Source: JBCCDY01 sp039030555 (GTDB lineage: Bacteria; Bacteroidota; Bacteroidia; Cytophagales; Cyclobacteriaceae). Taken from it: 64,000 nucleotides of DNA. Below, piece after piece: positions 55,915 through 64,000 of the stretch. The stretch's first letter is position 1. Each line of letters opens with the position of its first letter. The stretch is from NCBI GenBank assembly GCA_039030555.1, contig JBCCDY010000015.1, positions 1 to 64,000 of the forward strand. The letters are read 5' to 3'. A program made the position numbers and the translations under genes. The notes under the pieces were generated by a model that made no database searches, had not been told where the DNA came from, and worked only from the letters and a program-made list of their open reading frames with translations.

Positions 55915-57954
55915 CTAATGATTATCTGCAGCCAGTAAGTTGTAGGTCTCATATTGAGATCTAATCCTTTTATCTTCAGAGTTTACGGGAATGTTGTTAA
56001 GGCTCTCATCAATCAAAACAGCTTTAACACTGTCCTCTATTTGCAATTCAAGCAGCTTTAGAATTAGCTCTTTTATTTTCTTTTTCTTTATGGGGAACCC
56101 GACTTCAATTCTGTTGTAAAGATTCCTTTGCATCCAGTCGGCTGAAGAAAGATAAATATGATCCTTCCCACTGTTATGGAAATAGAATACTCTGGCATGT
56201 TCCAGATGGGTATCAACAAGTCTTAGCAGTTTAACATGATCAGTGAATTTTCTATTTGGCTTGAAGCAGCATATTCCCCTCACGATTATGCTAAGGTCAA
56301 CGCCAGCTTCTCCAGCTTCGTGGAGTTTGTCAATAAGGTCATAGTCTTCAAGATTATTGACCTTAATGATAATACGGGCAGGCTTTCCCAACCTCTTGTT
56401 TATAATTTCACTATCGATTAGACGAGTGAATTTCCTTTTCAGGTTATACTTGGTCACCAGAAGCTCATTTAACCCTGAAAGGGGTTGCTTTTTATAGACG
56501 TAGTCAAAAATTTGCATTACGTCCTTCACTGTCTTTTTTCTGCTCGTAAAAAAGCCAAAATCAGAATAGACCTTTGCGGTTGATTCATTAAAATTTCCGG
56601 TACTTAAGTAGGCGTAGCCTATATCGTTTGGAATACCCTCTTTAATCACTAAGGCCATTTTAGCATGCACTTTTAAAGCGGGTAGGCTATAAATTATGGT
56701 TATTCCAACCTTCTCCATCTGTTCTGCCCAGTAAAGATTATGCGCTTCGTCTGTTCGGGCTTTTACTTCAACGAAAACGATGATCTTTTTCCCATTATGA
56801 GCTGCGCTGATCAGCGCATTTACGATGTAGGAGTTTCCTGCTACCCTGTATAGTGTAATCCTGATTTCCTTAACGCTTCGGTTAGTGGAAGCTTCGTTTA
56901 TGAAGCGTAAAACATTATTGTAAGAATGGTATGGGAAATGAAGTAGATGATCCTGCAGATCAATCGCATCAAAAATAGAATCAGCCTTTTCAAAAGGTTG
57001 ATAGACAACCGGACTTTTACGCTCTGTTTGAAGTCTGGGTTGATGCGGGTTCGGAAGCTGGCCAAGATCTTTTAGATTATGATACTTCCCTCTTGTAGCC
57101 AGCAGATCTTTATTTTTCAGCCCAAAAAACTTCTTCAGGAAATCAAGTAATTCGTCTGATATGGTTTCATCGTACTTGAAATTGGTGGGAAGACCATTCT
57201 GACCCTTACTGATTTCATCCCTGATTTTTTCTATGAGATTGCCGGCAAATTCATCCTCAATATTTATCGATTCATCTTGAGTGACCCTAAAACTTTTTGC
57301 TTCAAGAATCTCGTACTCAGGGAATAGAAATTTCAGGTTAATTCGAATCAGGTCGTCTATATAAATGAAATTATGCCCATTTGTACATTTCACTTCTAAA
57401 AACCTTGGAAGCTTATCGGTTGGTATATTAACTACAGCAAAATGAACATCTTTCTTTTTTTGCAATTTAATAGCTAAATAGGAAGTCTTATCTAATGTAA
57501 AATCATTCCTTTTGGCCTCAGAAAGCACTTTGGGTTTAAGGAAGGTTAAGATCTGATACTTAAAATAGTTGATCAAAGCCTGTTCATCAGAACAGTTTTT
57601 CAGGGGTAATTCACTTTGAATAAAAATGTCCTCTTTCTCAAGTGAAGGTATAATTTCCCCATCAATTATATTTTGATATTCTTCATAGTGCAAGCTTATG
57701 ATTGCCCTGACTTGATTAAGTATTTTTTTGGGATTGCTATTCAGGTAATCAGTAGTTTCCTTTTTTATCCGGGTCAGCTTTTTTAACCTCCCCAGCTCAA
57801 TCCTGAAAAACTCATCCAAATTTGAAGCAAATATTGAGAGGAACTTGATCCTTTCATACAAGGGATTGGTAGCGTCTTTAGCTTCCATTAGTACTCTGTA
57901 GTTGAAGGATAACCAGCTCAATTCTTTATTGAAGTATTTGGATTTGTTTACCAT
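55915..57954 (-). CDS. ppk1: Polyphosphate kinase 1
   Basis: The start chosen is ATG 57954 (MVNKSKYFNKELSWLSF), giving 679 aa, because PPK1 begins at NxELSWLxFN; an in-frame ATG at 58047 inside the cyclase gene adds 31 poorly conserved residues. The enzyme reversibly makes polyphosphate from ATP. The N-domain has NLDEFFRIELGRLK, the head domain ends near residue 300, and the two phospholipase-D-like catalytic domains carry the active His in LKVHAKMALVI and the second His region ARVFYFHNSGKDHIYLSSAD. YLSTGNFNESTAKVYSDFG is conserved. It follows the cyclase gene on the same strand and meets the giant lipoprotein gene tail to tail. Confidence 0.95.
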   Translation of the reverse strand: MVNKSKYFNKELSWLSFNYRVLMEAKDATNPLYERIKFLSIFASNLDEFFRIELGRLKKLTRIKKETTDYLNSNPKKILNQVRAIISLHYEEYQNIIDGEIIPSLEKEDIFIQSELPLKNCSDEQALINYFKYQILTFLKPKVLSEAKRNDFTLDKTSYLAIKLQKKKDVHFAVVNIPTDKLPRFLEVKCTNGHNFIYIDDLIRINLKFLFPEYEILEAKSFRVTQDESINIEDEFAGNLIEKIRDEISKGQNGLPTNFKYDETISDELLDFLKKFFGLKNKDLLATRGKYHNLKDLGQLPNPHQPRLQTERKSPVVYQPFEKADSIFDAIDLQDHLLHFPYHSYNNVLRFINEASTNRSVKEIRITLYRVAGNSYIVNALISAAHNGKKIIVFVEVKARTDEAHNLYWAEQMEKVGITIIYSLPALKVHAKMALVIKEGIPNDIGYAYLSTGNFNESTAKVYSDFGFFTSRKKTVKDVMQIFDYVYKKQPLSGLNELLVTKYNLKRKFTRLIDSEIINKRLGKPARIIIKVNNLEDYDLIDKLHEAGEAGVDLSIIVRGICCFKPNRKFTDHVKLLRLVDTHLEHARVFYFHNSGKDHIYLSSADWMQRNLYNRIEVGFPIKKKKIKELILKLLELQIEDSVKAVLIDESLNNIPVNSEDKRIRSQYETYNLLAADNH

Positions 57955-57997
57955 AGTAAAAGAAATTATTGACCTTGATATGGCTTTTTGCAAAGGT

Positions 57998-59059
57998 TCA
58001 TAAAGGATCTCTGAATTCTTTAACAGAGTAAATTTTAACACCCTCATCTTTCCCTCTTAAAGGGAGCTTCCCAAGCGATTCAAAATGGAACACTTTAGTA
58101 TCCATTTGCTCCATTAAATCCTTAGATATCAAAAGCTCTTCTTTATACTCATTACATTTCCCCTGAATCCGGGCAGCGGTGTTCATAGTATCTCCATGAT
58201 AAGCTATTTCCTTTTTATACTTTCCTACCTCAGTTGCCATAACAATTCCCGTATGAGCACCAGCCTTAAAGAAAGGAGTACAGCCATATTTTTCAGAATA
58301 GTATTCAGCTCTCTGTTCCAGTTGTGTTTTAAAAGCGTAAAAGGCCTTTAGGCAGTTTTGGTTTTTTATTCCATGAGGAAATTTCCATGTTATTACGGCT
58401 TCATCACCAACATACTGATAGATCTCCGCATCAAATTCAGATATTACCCCAAGGTCATTGAAGCAATCCTGAATAAGCATACTGTACCTGACATGCCCAA
58501 GTTTTTCTGCAAGGGTTGTAGACGACCTGAGATCGATAAACATAAATATTCTCTGCTCAACGGTGGGATTATAAAATCTTCCCTGAAGGAGCTTGCCAAA
58601 ATTATTTTCTCCAATCATCAAACTAACCTGTCTGAATATGCTCAGGAGTACATCAACAGAAAGTATGTAAATGGATATGGCAAATGCCGACTTACTAAAT
58701 GCCGCTAAAAAGAAGTCGATTTTTTCACCAGTATATATTGTAACCAGCTGATGGACAATAACTATCAGGGTAAAAAATATAAGTGCAACAAACCCCAACC
58801 GTATGATTAAGATTTTTATTATTGGAGCACGTTTATAAAGTCTTTCTTCAATTAATATCTGAACGGTACCGGAGATAAAACCTAAAAAGGGACCCACAAT
58901 AATTGCGATAATAAAACTGGTAGAAAGATTCATCGGTAATGGCCCAATCGACTCTTCCGTACCTAAACCCCTAATAATACCCAGATAAAGAAATGCTATT
59001 GTCCAGCCTATACAATAATGCTTTATTATTTTCCATCTACGCTTTAAGAGTATGCTCAT
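57998..59059 (-). CDS. Membrane adenylate/guanylate cyclase (class III)
   Basis: A 353-aa protein with four to five N-terminal helices (about 15-155; YCIGWTIAFLYLGIIRGLG, FALIFFTLI-type segments) and a C-terminal class III cyclase domain (about 165-350). The two metal-binding Asp residues are visible in FMFIDLRSSTTLAEKLG and YQYVGDEAVITW, and the transition-state region is YHGDTMNTAARIQGKC. Nucleotide specificity (ATP or GTP) was not settled by eye. Its stop lies 43 nt before the ppk1 start chosen here, but the alternative ppk1 start would overlap, so the two are probably one transcript linking cNMP and polyphosphate. Confidence 0.88.
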   Translation of the reverse strand: MSILLKRRWKIIKHYCIGWTIAFLYLGIIRGLGTEESIGPLPMNLSTSFIIAIIVGPFLGFISGTVQILIEERLYKRAPIIKILIIRLGFVALIFFTLIVIVHQLVTIYTGEKIDFFLAAFSKSAFAISIYILSVDVLLSIFRQVSLMIGENNFGKLLQGRFYNPTVEQRIFMFIDLRSSTTLAEKLGHVRYSMLIQDCFNDLGVISEFDAEIYQYVGDEAVITWKFPHGIKNQNCLKAFYAFKTQLEQRAEYYSEKYGCTPFFKAGAHTGIVMATEVGKYKKEIAYHGDTMNTAARIQGKCNEYKEELLISKDLMEQMDTKVFHFESLGKLPLRGKDEGVKIYSVKEFRDPL

Positions 59060-59393
59060 GCTGTTAAGTCATTAAGTACTTAGTCATTTTACTTTTTAAT
59101 CCGGATTTGAGTCAGTTTAATCCTAAAATCTTCTGAGTGACTTCAGTATTGTATTTCATCCAAAGTCCTGATAGGCTTTTCGAACTCTCTCTGATAGCAG
59201 ATAAACCTCGGATAAGTATTTTATTTTATCTATTTTGAAGGGATAGAAGGACTTAGAGCTATTTTTTAAACAAATTTTATTCGTACTCATTTTCTTGAGC
59301 TTTACTTAAAATCGAAGGATTCGTACTTAATAATCCTACTAAAGTCACTCTCAAAAAATGGTAATGCATTAACCTGGATTAATATTCGTGTGA
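59060..59393. other. Intergenic gap
   Basis: About 330 nt between the cyclase start and the 3' end of a Crp/Fnr gene. No gene, tRNA or strong hairpin seen. Confidence 0.5.
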
Positions 59394-59996
59394 TTATTTG
59401 CCAGTCCCTTTTTTCCCTGATTTATCGGTTCTAAGTTTTTGTGTTTTTATTTTGCTTAGAGCTTCAGGCGTGATTCCCAGATAGGATGCGATCATTTTCT
59501 GGGGTACCCTAAACAATATTTGCGGATATGTGGCCTTAAAGTGCTCATAGCGTTCTATAGCCGAAGCGCTCATCATCATAAGCACTCTGTTTTGTAAAAC
59601 AGACAATCTCCTCAAAAGATTTTCAATCACTCTGGTTTTCAACTGAGGAGATACAATTGATTGATAAAGAATATTAGTATTAATTATTTCTACTTCACTT
59701 TTCTCTAAAGCATCTATAAAAAGCTCTGTTATTACTGAATTTTGAATCTCATTAGAGTCGTGAATTATCCAACCCTCTGGTGCAAACATAAAAATATGTT
59801 CTTTTCCATCGCTATCAATAATGTAGCTACGGAGTAATCCTTTTTTTACAAAATAAATTCTGGGTGTTTGATCTCTACTTTTTTGCAGAATTTCCCTTTT
59901 CGCAAAGCTCTTAGTGATAATGTAGTTTTTATAGATTTTTAAATCTTCTTCTGTATAATTATGGTTATTGGCAATAAGATCAAAAATAGAATTCAA
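59394..59996 (-). CDS. Crp/Fnr-type transcriptional regulator (paralog A)
   Basis: A 200-aa regulator of the shortened CRP type. The N-terminal beta-roll (about 30-115) contains YFVKKGLLRSYIIDSDGKEH and MFAPEGWIIHDS; the C-terminal helix-turn-helix is QKMIASYLGITPEALSKIKTQ. No cAMP-type phosphate cassette is present. Its closest relative in the window is the divergent gene at 60423-60917, with which it shares SSAIERYDHF/SASAIERYEHF and the recognition helix almost exactly. The tail is basic. Confidence 0.85.
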   Translation of the reverse strand: MNSIFDLIANNHNYTEEDLKIYKNYIITKSFAKREILQKSRDQTPRIYFVKKGLLRSYIIDSDGKEHIFMFAPEGWIIHDSNEIQNSVITELFIDALEKSEVEIINTNILYQSIVSPQLKTRVIENLLRRLSVLQNRVLMMMSASAIERYEHFKATYPQILFRVPQKMIASYLGITPEALSKIKTQKLRTDKSGKKGTGK

Positions 59997-60422
59997 GTGG
60001 GTTGTTTTTTGGTTTAATGGAAATTTGGCTCACAATTGATATGAAATAATCAACTGTCATTATCGAAAATGATGTAGGATTGAGAAGAACTAACTGTGAA
60101 AAAGTTCTTTACCGGGTAGAAAGGACAGGCTTAAGCTCTCATTTGTGAAAAACATATTTTTCTGTATTTCGTCCATCACTTTATCTTTTGTGGGGAACAA
60201 AGTTATTTTTGGAAACCCACAATTCCCTTGAATTAATTCAAGAGAGGGATTTTTATGATCAATCAACCATACGTATCTCCAAGCGTATTAGAAGTAAGGT
60301 TCTTAATCTAGATTAAGAGTACTATGTAAGATCTTTACCACATTGCTTTTTAAAGAATAAATGAATAAGCTCTATTTGAGCATCATCTGCTCCATTTCGG
60401 GAGTGGAAATAAGAAACTTTGT
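59997..60422. other. Divergent intergenic region with a 16-bp palindrome
   Basis: The 426-nt space between two divergent Crp/Fnr genes holds a perfect palindrome CTTGAATTAATTCAAG at 60227-60242, possibly an operator for one of these dimeric regulators. No gene is supported in it. Confidence 0.45.
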
Positions 60423-60917
60423 ATGCTGGAAACCGATTCAAAGAAAATATCAGTAAAAAAGGGCGAAATTATTCAATATAGAGGAACCTTGAACTCGAAG
60501 GTTTATACAGTAGAGAAAGGACTTTTAAGAAGCTACTCCATAGATAAAAAGGGAAAAGAATATATTTTCATGTTTGCTTCCGAAGGCTGGAAAATAGCAG
60601 ATAGTAAAGGCCCGAACGAACCTTGTGAATTGTATATAGATGCCCTTGAAGATTCAGTTGTAAGTGTTATTGAAAAAACCAGAGACTCTCTTGAGCTAAT
60701 GATAGAAACAGTGGTTCATTGCGTCTCCTTAATGCAGGATAGGGTTATGGCGTTAATGAGTTCATCAGCTATCGAACGCTATGATCATTTTATTAAAACA
60801 TACCCTCAAATTACCAAAAGAGTCTCACAAAAAATGATCGCATCCTATCTGGGAATTACTCCTGAGGCTTTAAGTAAGGTCAAGAACCAACGGGTTAAAG
60901 AACAGGATAGTCAATAA
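60423..60917 (+). CDS. Crp/Fnr-type regulator, N-terminally short (paralog B)
   Basis: A 164-aa protein, about 30-35 residues shorter at the N-terminus than paralog A. It starts MLETDSKKISVKKGE, inside what would be the first strands of the beta-roll, and retains VEKGLLRSYSIDKKGKEY, the SSAIERYDHF dimer helix and the helix-turn-helix QKMIASYLGITPEALSKVKN. The frame upstream of the ATG is open for 18 codons (to TAA at 60366-60368) but holds no family-like start. It may be a truncated yet functional DNA-binding protein. Divergent from paralog A. Confidence 0.75.
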   Translation: MLETDSKKISVKKGEIIQYRGTLNSKVYTVEKGLLRSYSIDKKGKEYIFMFASEGWKIADSKGPNEPCELYIDALEDSVVSVIEKTRDSLELMIETVVHCVSLMQDRVMALMSSSAIERYDHFIKTYPQITKRVSQKMIASYLGITPEALSKVKNQRVKEQDSQ

Positions 60918-61062
60918 CATGGTAATTAATTTAGATTATTGGGAAGAGATTAATGTGTTCATATTATTGACACACTGGTATCTAGTTTAAAAGAAGGAAA
61001 GTCTGTTTTCTGGCTCGATTTAAAGCTAGCTCCAGAGCTTGAAAACCTTTTAATCGAATAGT

Positions 61063-61860
61063 ATGGAAATTTTAATCACAGGTGGTCATTCCGGAATGGG
61101 ACTTGAGCTTACGAAGTTATTATTAAGAATCGACTGTAATGTGCACCTTATCGTTCGGAACAGGGAAAGGGAAGCGGATGCCATTAAAGCAATTGGCCCT
61201 TCTGATTCCGTAAATTTTTATTATGCCGACTTAAGTAATCAAAAAGCTGTAAAAGCTGTTGCTTCAGAGGTCAGTTCCAAACTTGATCAACTGGACGGAC
61301 TGTTCAATAACGCAGGTTTACTATTAGATAGGGCTTATTATTCCAAGCAGGGAAATGAGATGCAGTTCGAAGTCAATACTTTAACTCCATATATCCTGTT
61401 CACTGAATTGAGTCCATTGCTTGTGAAGGCTAAAAAACCGTTTGTAGTAAATACTGCTACGGCTAATATAAATGGGAAAGATAAATTGGATATAGCGGAT
61501 CTTAAAAGCCCTCGGAAATTCGTAAAGCTTATGGGGTCTTACATGAATTCCAAATTTGCCATGGTTTTAATAATGAATTATCTGGCTAAAAATAACCCGA
61601 CTATCAAAATAAGAAGTATTGATCCCGGTGCTATTAAAACAAAAATGACCGTTGGAAGCGCAATGCCCTTTTTCTTAAAACCGGTTCGCCATCTGTTTTT
61701 TAAATCACCATTAAGTGGAGCCAAGAAGTTATATGCTGGAGCCTTCGGAAAAGAATTCTCGGAAAAATCTGGCGTTTACATATCGGGAAATAGAATAAAG
61801 CCTTTAAAAAAAGAGCTAACTGAAAATGAGTTTGATCAGATCATGAATTCTATTGAGTAG
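61063..61860 (+). CDS. Short-chain dehydrogenase/reductase (SDR)
   Basis: A 265-aa Rossmann-fold oxidoreductase using NAD(P)H. The cofactor motif is ITGGHSGMGLELTKLL (TGxxxGxG), the NAG motif is FNNAGLL, the active Tyr and Lys are in GSYMNSKFAMVLIMNYL (YxxxK), and the proline-gly segment RSIDPGAIKTKM is typical. The usual catalytic Ser position is VVNTATANING (Thr). It is related to retinol-dehydrogenase-like SDRs; the substrate is unknown. It lies between two Crp/Fnr genes. About 150 nt upstream contains a coding-like fragment ending ELENLLIE, probably a relic. Confidence 0.85.
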   Translation: MEILITGGHSGMGLELTKLLLRIDCNVHLIVRNREREADAIKAIGPSDSVNFYYADLSNQKAVKAVASEVSSKLDQLDGLFNNAGLLLDRAYYSKQGNEMQFEVNTLTPYILFTELSPLLVKAKKPFVVNTATANINGKDKLDIADLKSPRKFVKLMGSYMNSKFAMVLIMNYLAKNNPTIKIRSIDPGAIKTKMTVGSAMPFFLKPVRHLFFKSPLSGAKKLYAGAFGKEFSEKSGVYISGNRIKPLKKELTENEFDQIMNSIE

Positions 61861-61872
61861 CCCATCTAGCCT

Positions 61873-62463
61873 TCATAAGGCTGGTATGGCAGCCTTCTTT
61901 AATTTACTGTACCATTCAGGGGTGACACCCATAAAATCAGCGATGTACTTGGCAGGAATGGTTGTGAATATTGCCGGGTATTCCCGATGAAGGAATTCCA
62001 GATATTCAGTAGGAGTAAATGTTAACAGATTACTTCTTGCTTCAAATACAGTAACAAAATCAACCATTAAATTTGAAAGTATTATCGCGTTAATTTCAGG
62101 GTGCTTTTCAGCCAACAATTCTATTCGATCTTTTCCCGGTAGTTTAATTACCGTAGAATCTTCTATTGCCTCTACTTCATACTTTGTATGCTGATTTAAA
62201 ACAAAGCTATCCGGGGCACCAAATACTTCAAACACTTCCGGGAAGTAAAACCAGACCACTCTTGTATTGCCACTTTCAGAGATCTGCCTGCATACACACA
62301 CTCCTGATTTAATCAGATACGCTGATGTATCCATACTTCCATATGGGATTAAAACTTCTCCTTTTTTCAGGGATATTTCACTCAAATGATGTTCAAGGCT
62401 GTTTTTTAATTCTTCACTTAGGAATTTTCCTTTGACTAACCTTTCTATGAAATGATTTATCAT
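61873..62463 (-). CDS. Crp/Fnr-type transcriptional regulator
   Basis: A 196-aa regulator of the shortened CRP type. The beta-roll has LKKGEVLIPYGSMDTSAYLI and VWFYFPEVFEVFGAPDSF; the helix-turn-helix is AKYIADFMGVTPEWYSKLKK near the C-terminus. It is closer to the gene at 48890 than to the pair at 59-61 kb (TPEW rather than TPEA in the recognition helix). No cAMP cassette. Convergent with the SDR gene, 12 nt apart. Confidence 0.85.
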   Translation of the reverse strand: MINHFIERLVKGKFLSEELKNSLEHHLSEISLKKGEVLIPYGSMDTSAYLIKSGVCVCRQISESGNTRVVWFYFPEVFEVFGAPDSFVLNQHTKYEVEAIEDSTVIKLPGKDRIELLAEKHPEINAIILSNLMVDFVTVFEARSNLLTFTPTEYLEFLHREYPAIFTTIPAKYIADFMGVTPEWYSKLKKAAIPAL

Positions 62464-62696
62464 GTTTTACGATTTCTGTGTTTTGGGCTCTATATATGGT
62501 TTTATGATTATAGTTTTTAAGAACTCAATTCAATCATAATCATTTTTATTTTGTTTTTGATTGGCCATTATTAATGTTTTTGTGTCGAAATTTTTATATT
62601 CTAATAGAATTTCTAAAGTAGATATATTTAATAATAAATTCCATTAAAATTGGAATGTTGCAATTTTAAATAAAATGAATTCTTTCATTATGATTT

Positions 62697-63311
62697 ATGA
62701 GAAGTAACGAAGCTTTTATTAATGCTATACTGAACAATTCACCAATCGTTTTTGGAGCAATAGATCTGGAGAATGAAAAGTGGATTTGGCGTAGCACAGT
62801 TACTGATTCAGGAGATTCATTTACGGGTTATACAAAAGCTGAAATGGAGGCTTTTGAAAAAAATGAAATTGAGATTATTGTTCATCCAGATGATCAAAAA
62901 AGGTTTATGAATGATATTGATAAATTGAAAAAATCAAGCCTGGATGAACCTGTTGAAAGTGTAATCCGGATAAAAAGATCAAATGAAAGTTTTGTTTGGG
63001 TTAGAGTGTTACATAAAACTTATGAATGGGATTGCGAAAAAAAACCCTTAAAAGCTGCTTTGGTATGTGAGGATATAACAGAGCGAGTTGCCGTTCAGGA
63101 GAGGCTAAAAGATACTTTAAGAAGACTGGAAGAAATTTCTCACAAAAATTCTCATGAGATAAAGGCTCCGGTCGAATCGATACTTAGAATAGTCAGTCTA
63201 ATTGTTAGACAAAATAATATTGGTACACATAACAAATTACTTATTGAACATCTCTATAAGTCAGTTCAGAAACTGGAATCTATTATCGTAAGCATAAACA
63301 ATTTGAAATAA
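62697..63311 (+). CDS. PAS protein with orphan DHp helix (paralog 1)
   Basis: A 204-aa cytoplasmic protein with a PAS domain (about 5-125; SFTGYTKAEMEAFEKN, then RIKRSNESFVWVRVLHKTYE, ending ALVCEDITERV) followed by a HisKA-like dimerisation region (about 130-204). The His-box is SHKNSHEIKAPVESILRIV. It stops just after the second DHp helix, so no HATPase domain exists in this or the next frame. It may be a signal-binding phospho-acceptor or decoy that pairs with a full kinase. Its stop overlaps the start of paralog 2 by one base (TAATG). Confidence 0.8.
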   Translation: MRSNEAFINAILNNSPIVFGAIDLENEKWIWRSTVTDSGDSFTGYTKAEMEAFEKNEIEIIVHPDDQKRFMNDIDKLKKSSLDEPVESVIRIKRSNESFVWVRVLHKTYEWDCEKKPLKAALVCEDITERVAVQERLKDTLRRLEEISHKNSHEIKAPVESILRIVSLIVRQNNIGTHNKLLIEHLYKSVQKLESIIVSINNLK

Positions 63312-63928
63312 TGGATTTCAATGCAAATTTTATCCGAGCCATTTTAGATATTTCTCCAGTTTATATAGGTGCAAGAGATCTGATAACGGACGACTGGATT
63401 TTTCGCAGTGGGGTTCATGGAAATGTGGATGAGCTAACCGGACATACGCTCGATGAACTCGATGCTCATATGGATGATGAGATCGAATTTCTTATTCATG
63501 AGGATGATCGAAAAAAGGCCTATGATGTTTTTGAAAAAGTAAAAGAGCCAAACTGCGATAAACCTGTTGAATTGACCTGCAGAGTATTAAAGCAGGATGG
63601 TAGCTGGATGTGGACAAGGGTAATTCATGTGGTATATGAAAGAGATGAGGATAAAAGAGGGACCAAGGTAGCAGTTATTGCCGAAGACGTATCCGATCAG
63701 GTAACAATAGAGCGGGATTTAAAGGAAGTGGTCAAAAGACTCGATGAAATTTCCTATCAAAATTCTCACGAGGTTAGGGCACCCGTGGCTTCAATATTAG
63801 GACTCGTGGATTTAGTCTTAATGCAACAGAATTTGACCAGAAAAGAGGAAATGCTTTTTGAGTGTTTGTATAAATCTGTTGAAAAACTGGATTCTATCAT
63901 AAAAGAAATTAACACCCTGTCTTCCTAA
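63311..63928 (+). CDS. PAS protein with orphan DHp helix (paralog 2)
   Basis: A 205-aa protein homologous to its upstream neighbour throughout: PAS part with DELTGHTLDELDAHMDDEIE and VLKQDGSWMWTRVIHVVYE, then DHp with SYQNSHEVRAPVASILGLVD. It too ends right after the DHp helix bundle, with no HATPase. The two are tandem duplicates in one transcript. The phospho-acceptor His is present in both, so they could accept phosphate from a separate kinase or block one. Nothing recognisable follows in the last 72 nt. Confidence 0.8.
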   Translation: MDFNANFIRAILDISPVYIGARDLITDDWIFRSGVHGNVDELTGHTLDELDAHMDDEIEFLIHEDDRKKAYDVFEKVKEPNCDKPVELTCRVLKQDGSWMWTRVIHVVYERDEDKRGTKVAVIAEDVSDQVTIERDLKEVVKRLDEISYQNSHEVRAPVASILGLVDLVLMQQNLTRKEEMLFECLYKSVEKLDSIIKEINTLSS

Positions 63929-64000
63929 AAGGCATAGTTTCCTAAATCGGAATAAGCTCTAATACCAATTGAACTTTGTAAGGGCGCATTAGATTGTTAA

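Noticed and set aside
57955..58047. Longer start for polyphosphate kinase inside the cyclase gene
   Set aside because: PPK1 family proteins begin near NKELSWLSFN; the extra 31 residues are not family-like.
1..64000. CRISPR array or other regularly spaced repeats
   Set aside because: No series of direct repeats with even spacing was seen; the only repeats are the inverted and REP-like ones listed.

Overview
The window is AT-rich chromosomal DNA from a Bacteroidota bacterium, most likely a marine or free-living member of the Cytophagales. Several things point there: a START-like protein, an LptF/G permease, rpsO, pnp and a short RpoD in series; bacillithiol synthesis (BshB1); an infC-rpmI-rplT operon; DUF5686, DUF5777 and spondin/lamin-tail lipoproteins; Bacteroidota-type promoters (TTG, about 19-20 nt, TAnnTTTG); and little Shine-Dalgarno signal. 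The genus cannot be fixed from the sequence alone.

Layout. 1-13.4 kb is a housekeeping block: a partial GIY-YIG gene, tRNA-Met, START-like protein, LptF/G permease, rpsO, pnp, rpoD, trxB, bshB1, a glycosyltransferase with pdxH, miaE with a YqgE protein, a DUF349 coiled-coil protein and tRNA-Thr. 13.4-18.4 kb, directly 3' of tRNA-Thr, looks like an eroded island: two decayed genes with in-frame stops (one an M1-aminopeptidase C-terminus), a BASS transporter, an SGNH lipoprotein, a membrane-anchored AraC regulator and a tyrosine-recombinase C-terminal relic. 18.4-23.5 kb holds a DMT transporter, a GNAT, a beta-propeller protein, an HELGH metalloprotease and a secreted amidohydrolase.

23.5-34.3 kb is the most distinctive region. 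A compact minus-strand operon (spondin/lamin-tail lipoprotein, YceI, propeller sensor with SpoIIE/PP2C phosphatase, DUF5777 beta-barrel) is followed by an Lrp regulator, a second YceI and a second, larger lipoprotein with the same domains in shuffled order. It looks like an envelope module with its own sensor. 35.1-37.2 kb is an ECF sigma factor overlapping a gene for a protein that combines an inner-membrane helix, a long linker and a C-terminal outer-membrane-barrel-like domain.

37.5-47.9 kb is housekeeping again: parC, trmH, a DUF5686 outer-membrane protein, a TPR lipoprotein, thrS, infC (apparently starting at AUC), rpmI and rplT. 47.9-64 kb is regulatory and signalling: a DAPG-hydrolase-like protein, four Crp/Fnr-type regulators, a MASE1 histidine kinase, a very large lipoprotein (degenerate phosphoesterase, HipA/Fam20-like kinase fold, Omp85 barrel), polyphosphate kinase overlapping the region of a membrane nucleotidyl cyclase, an SDR, and two tandem PAS proteins that keep a histidine-kinase dimerisation helix but lack the ATPase domain. 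No CRISPR array, rRNA or intact transposase was seen.
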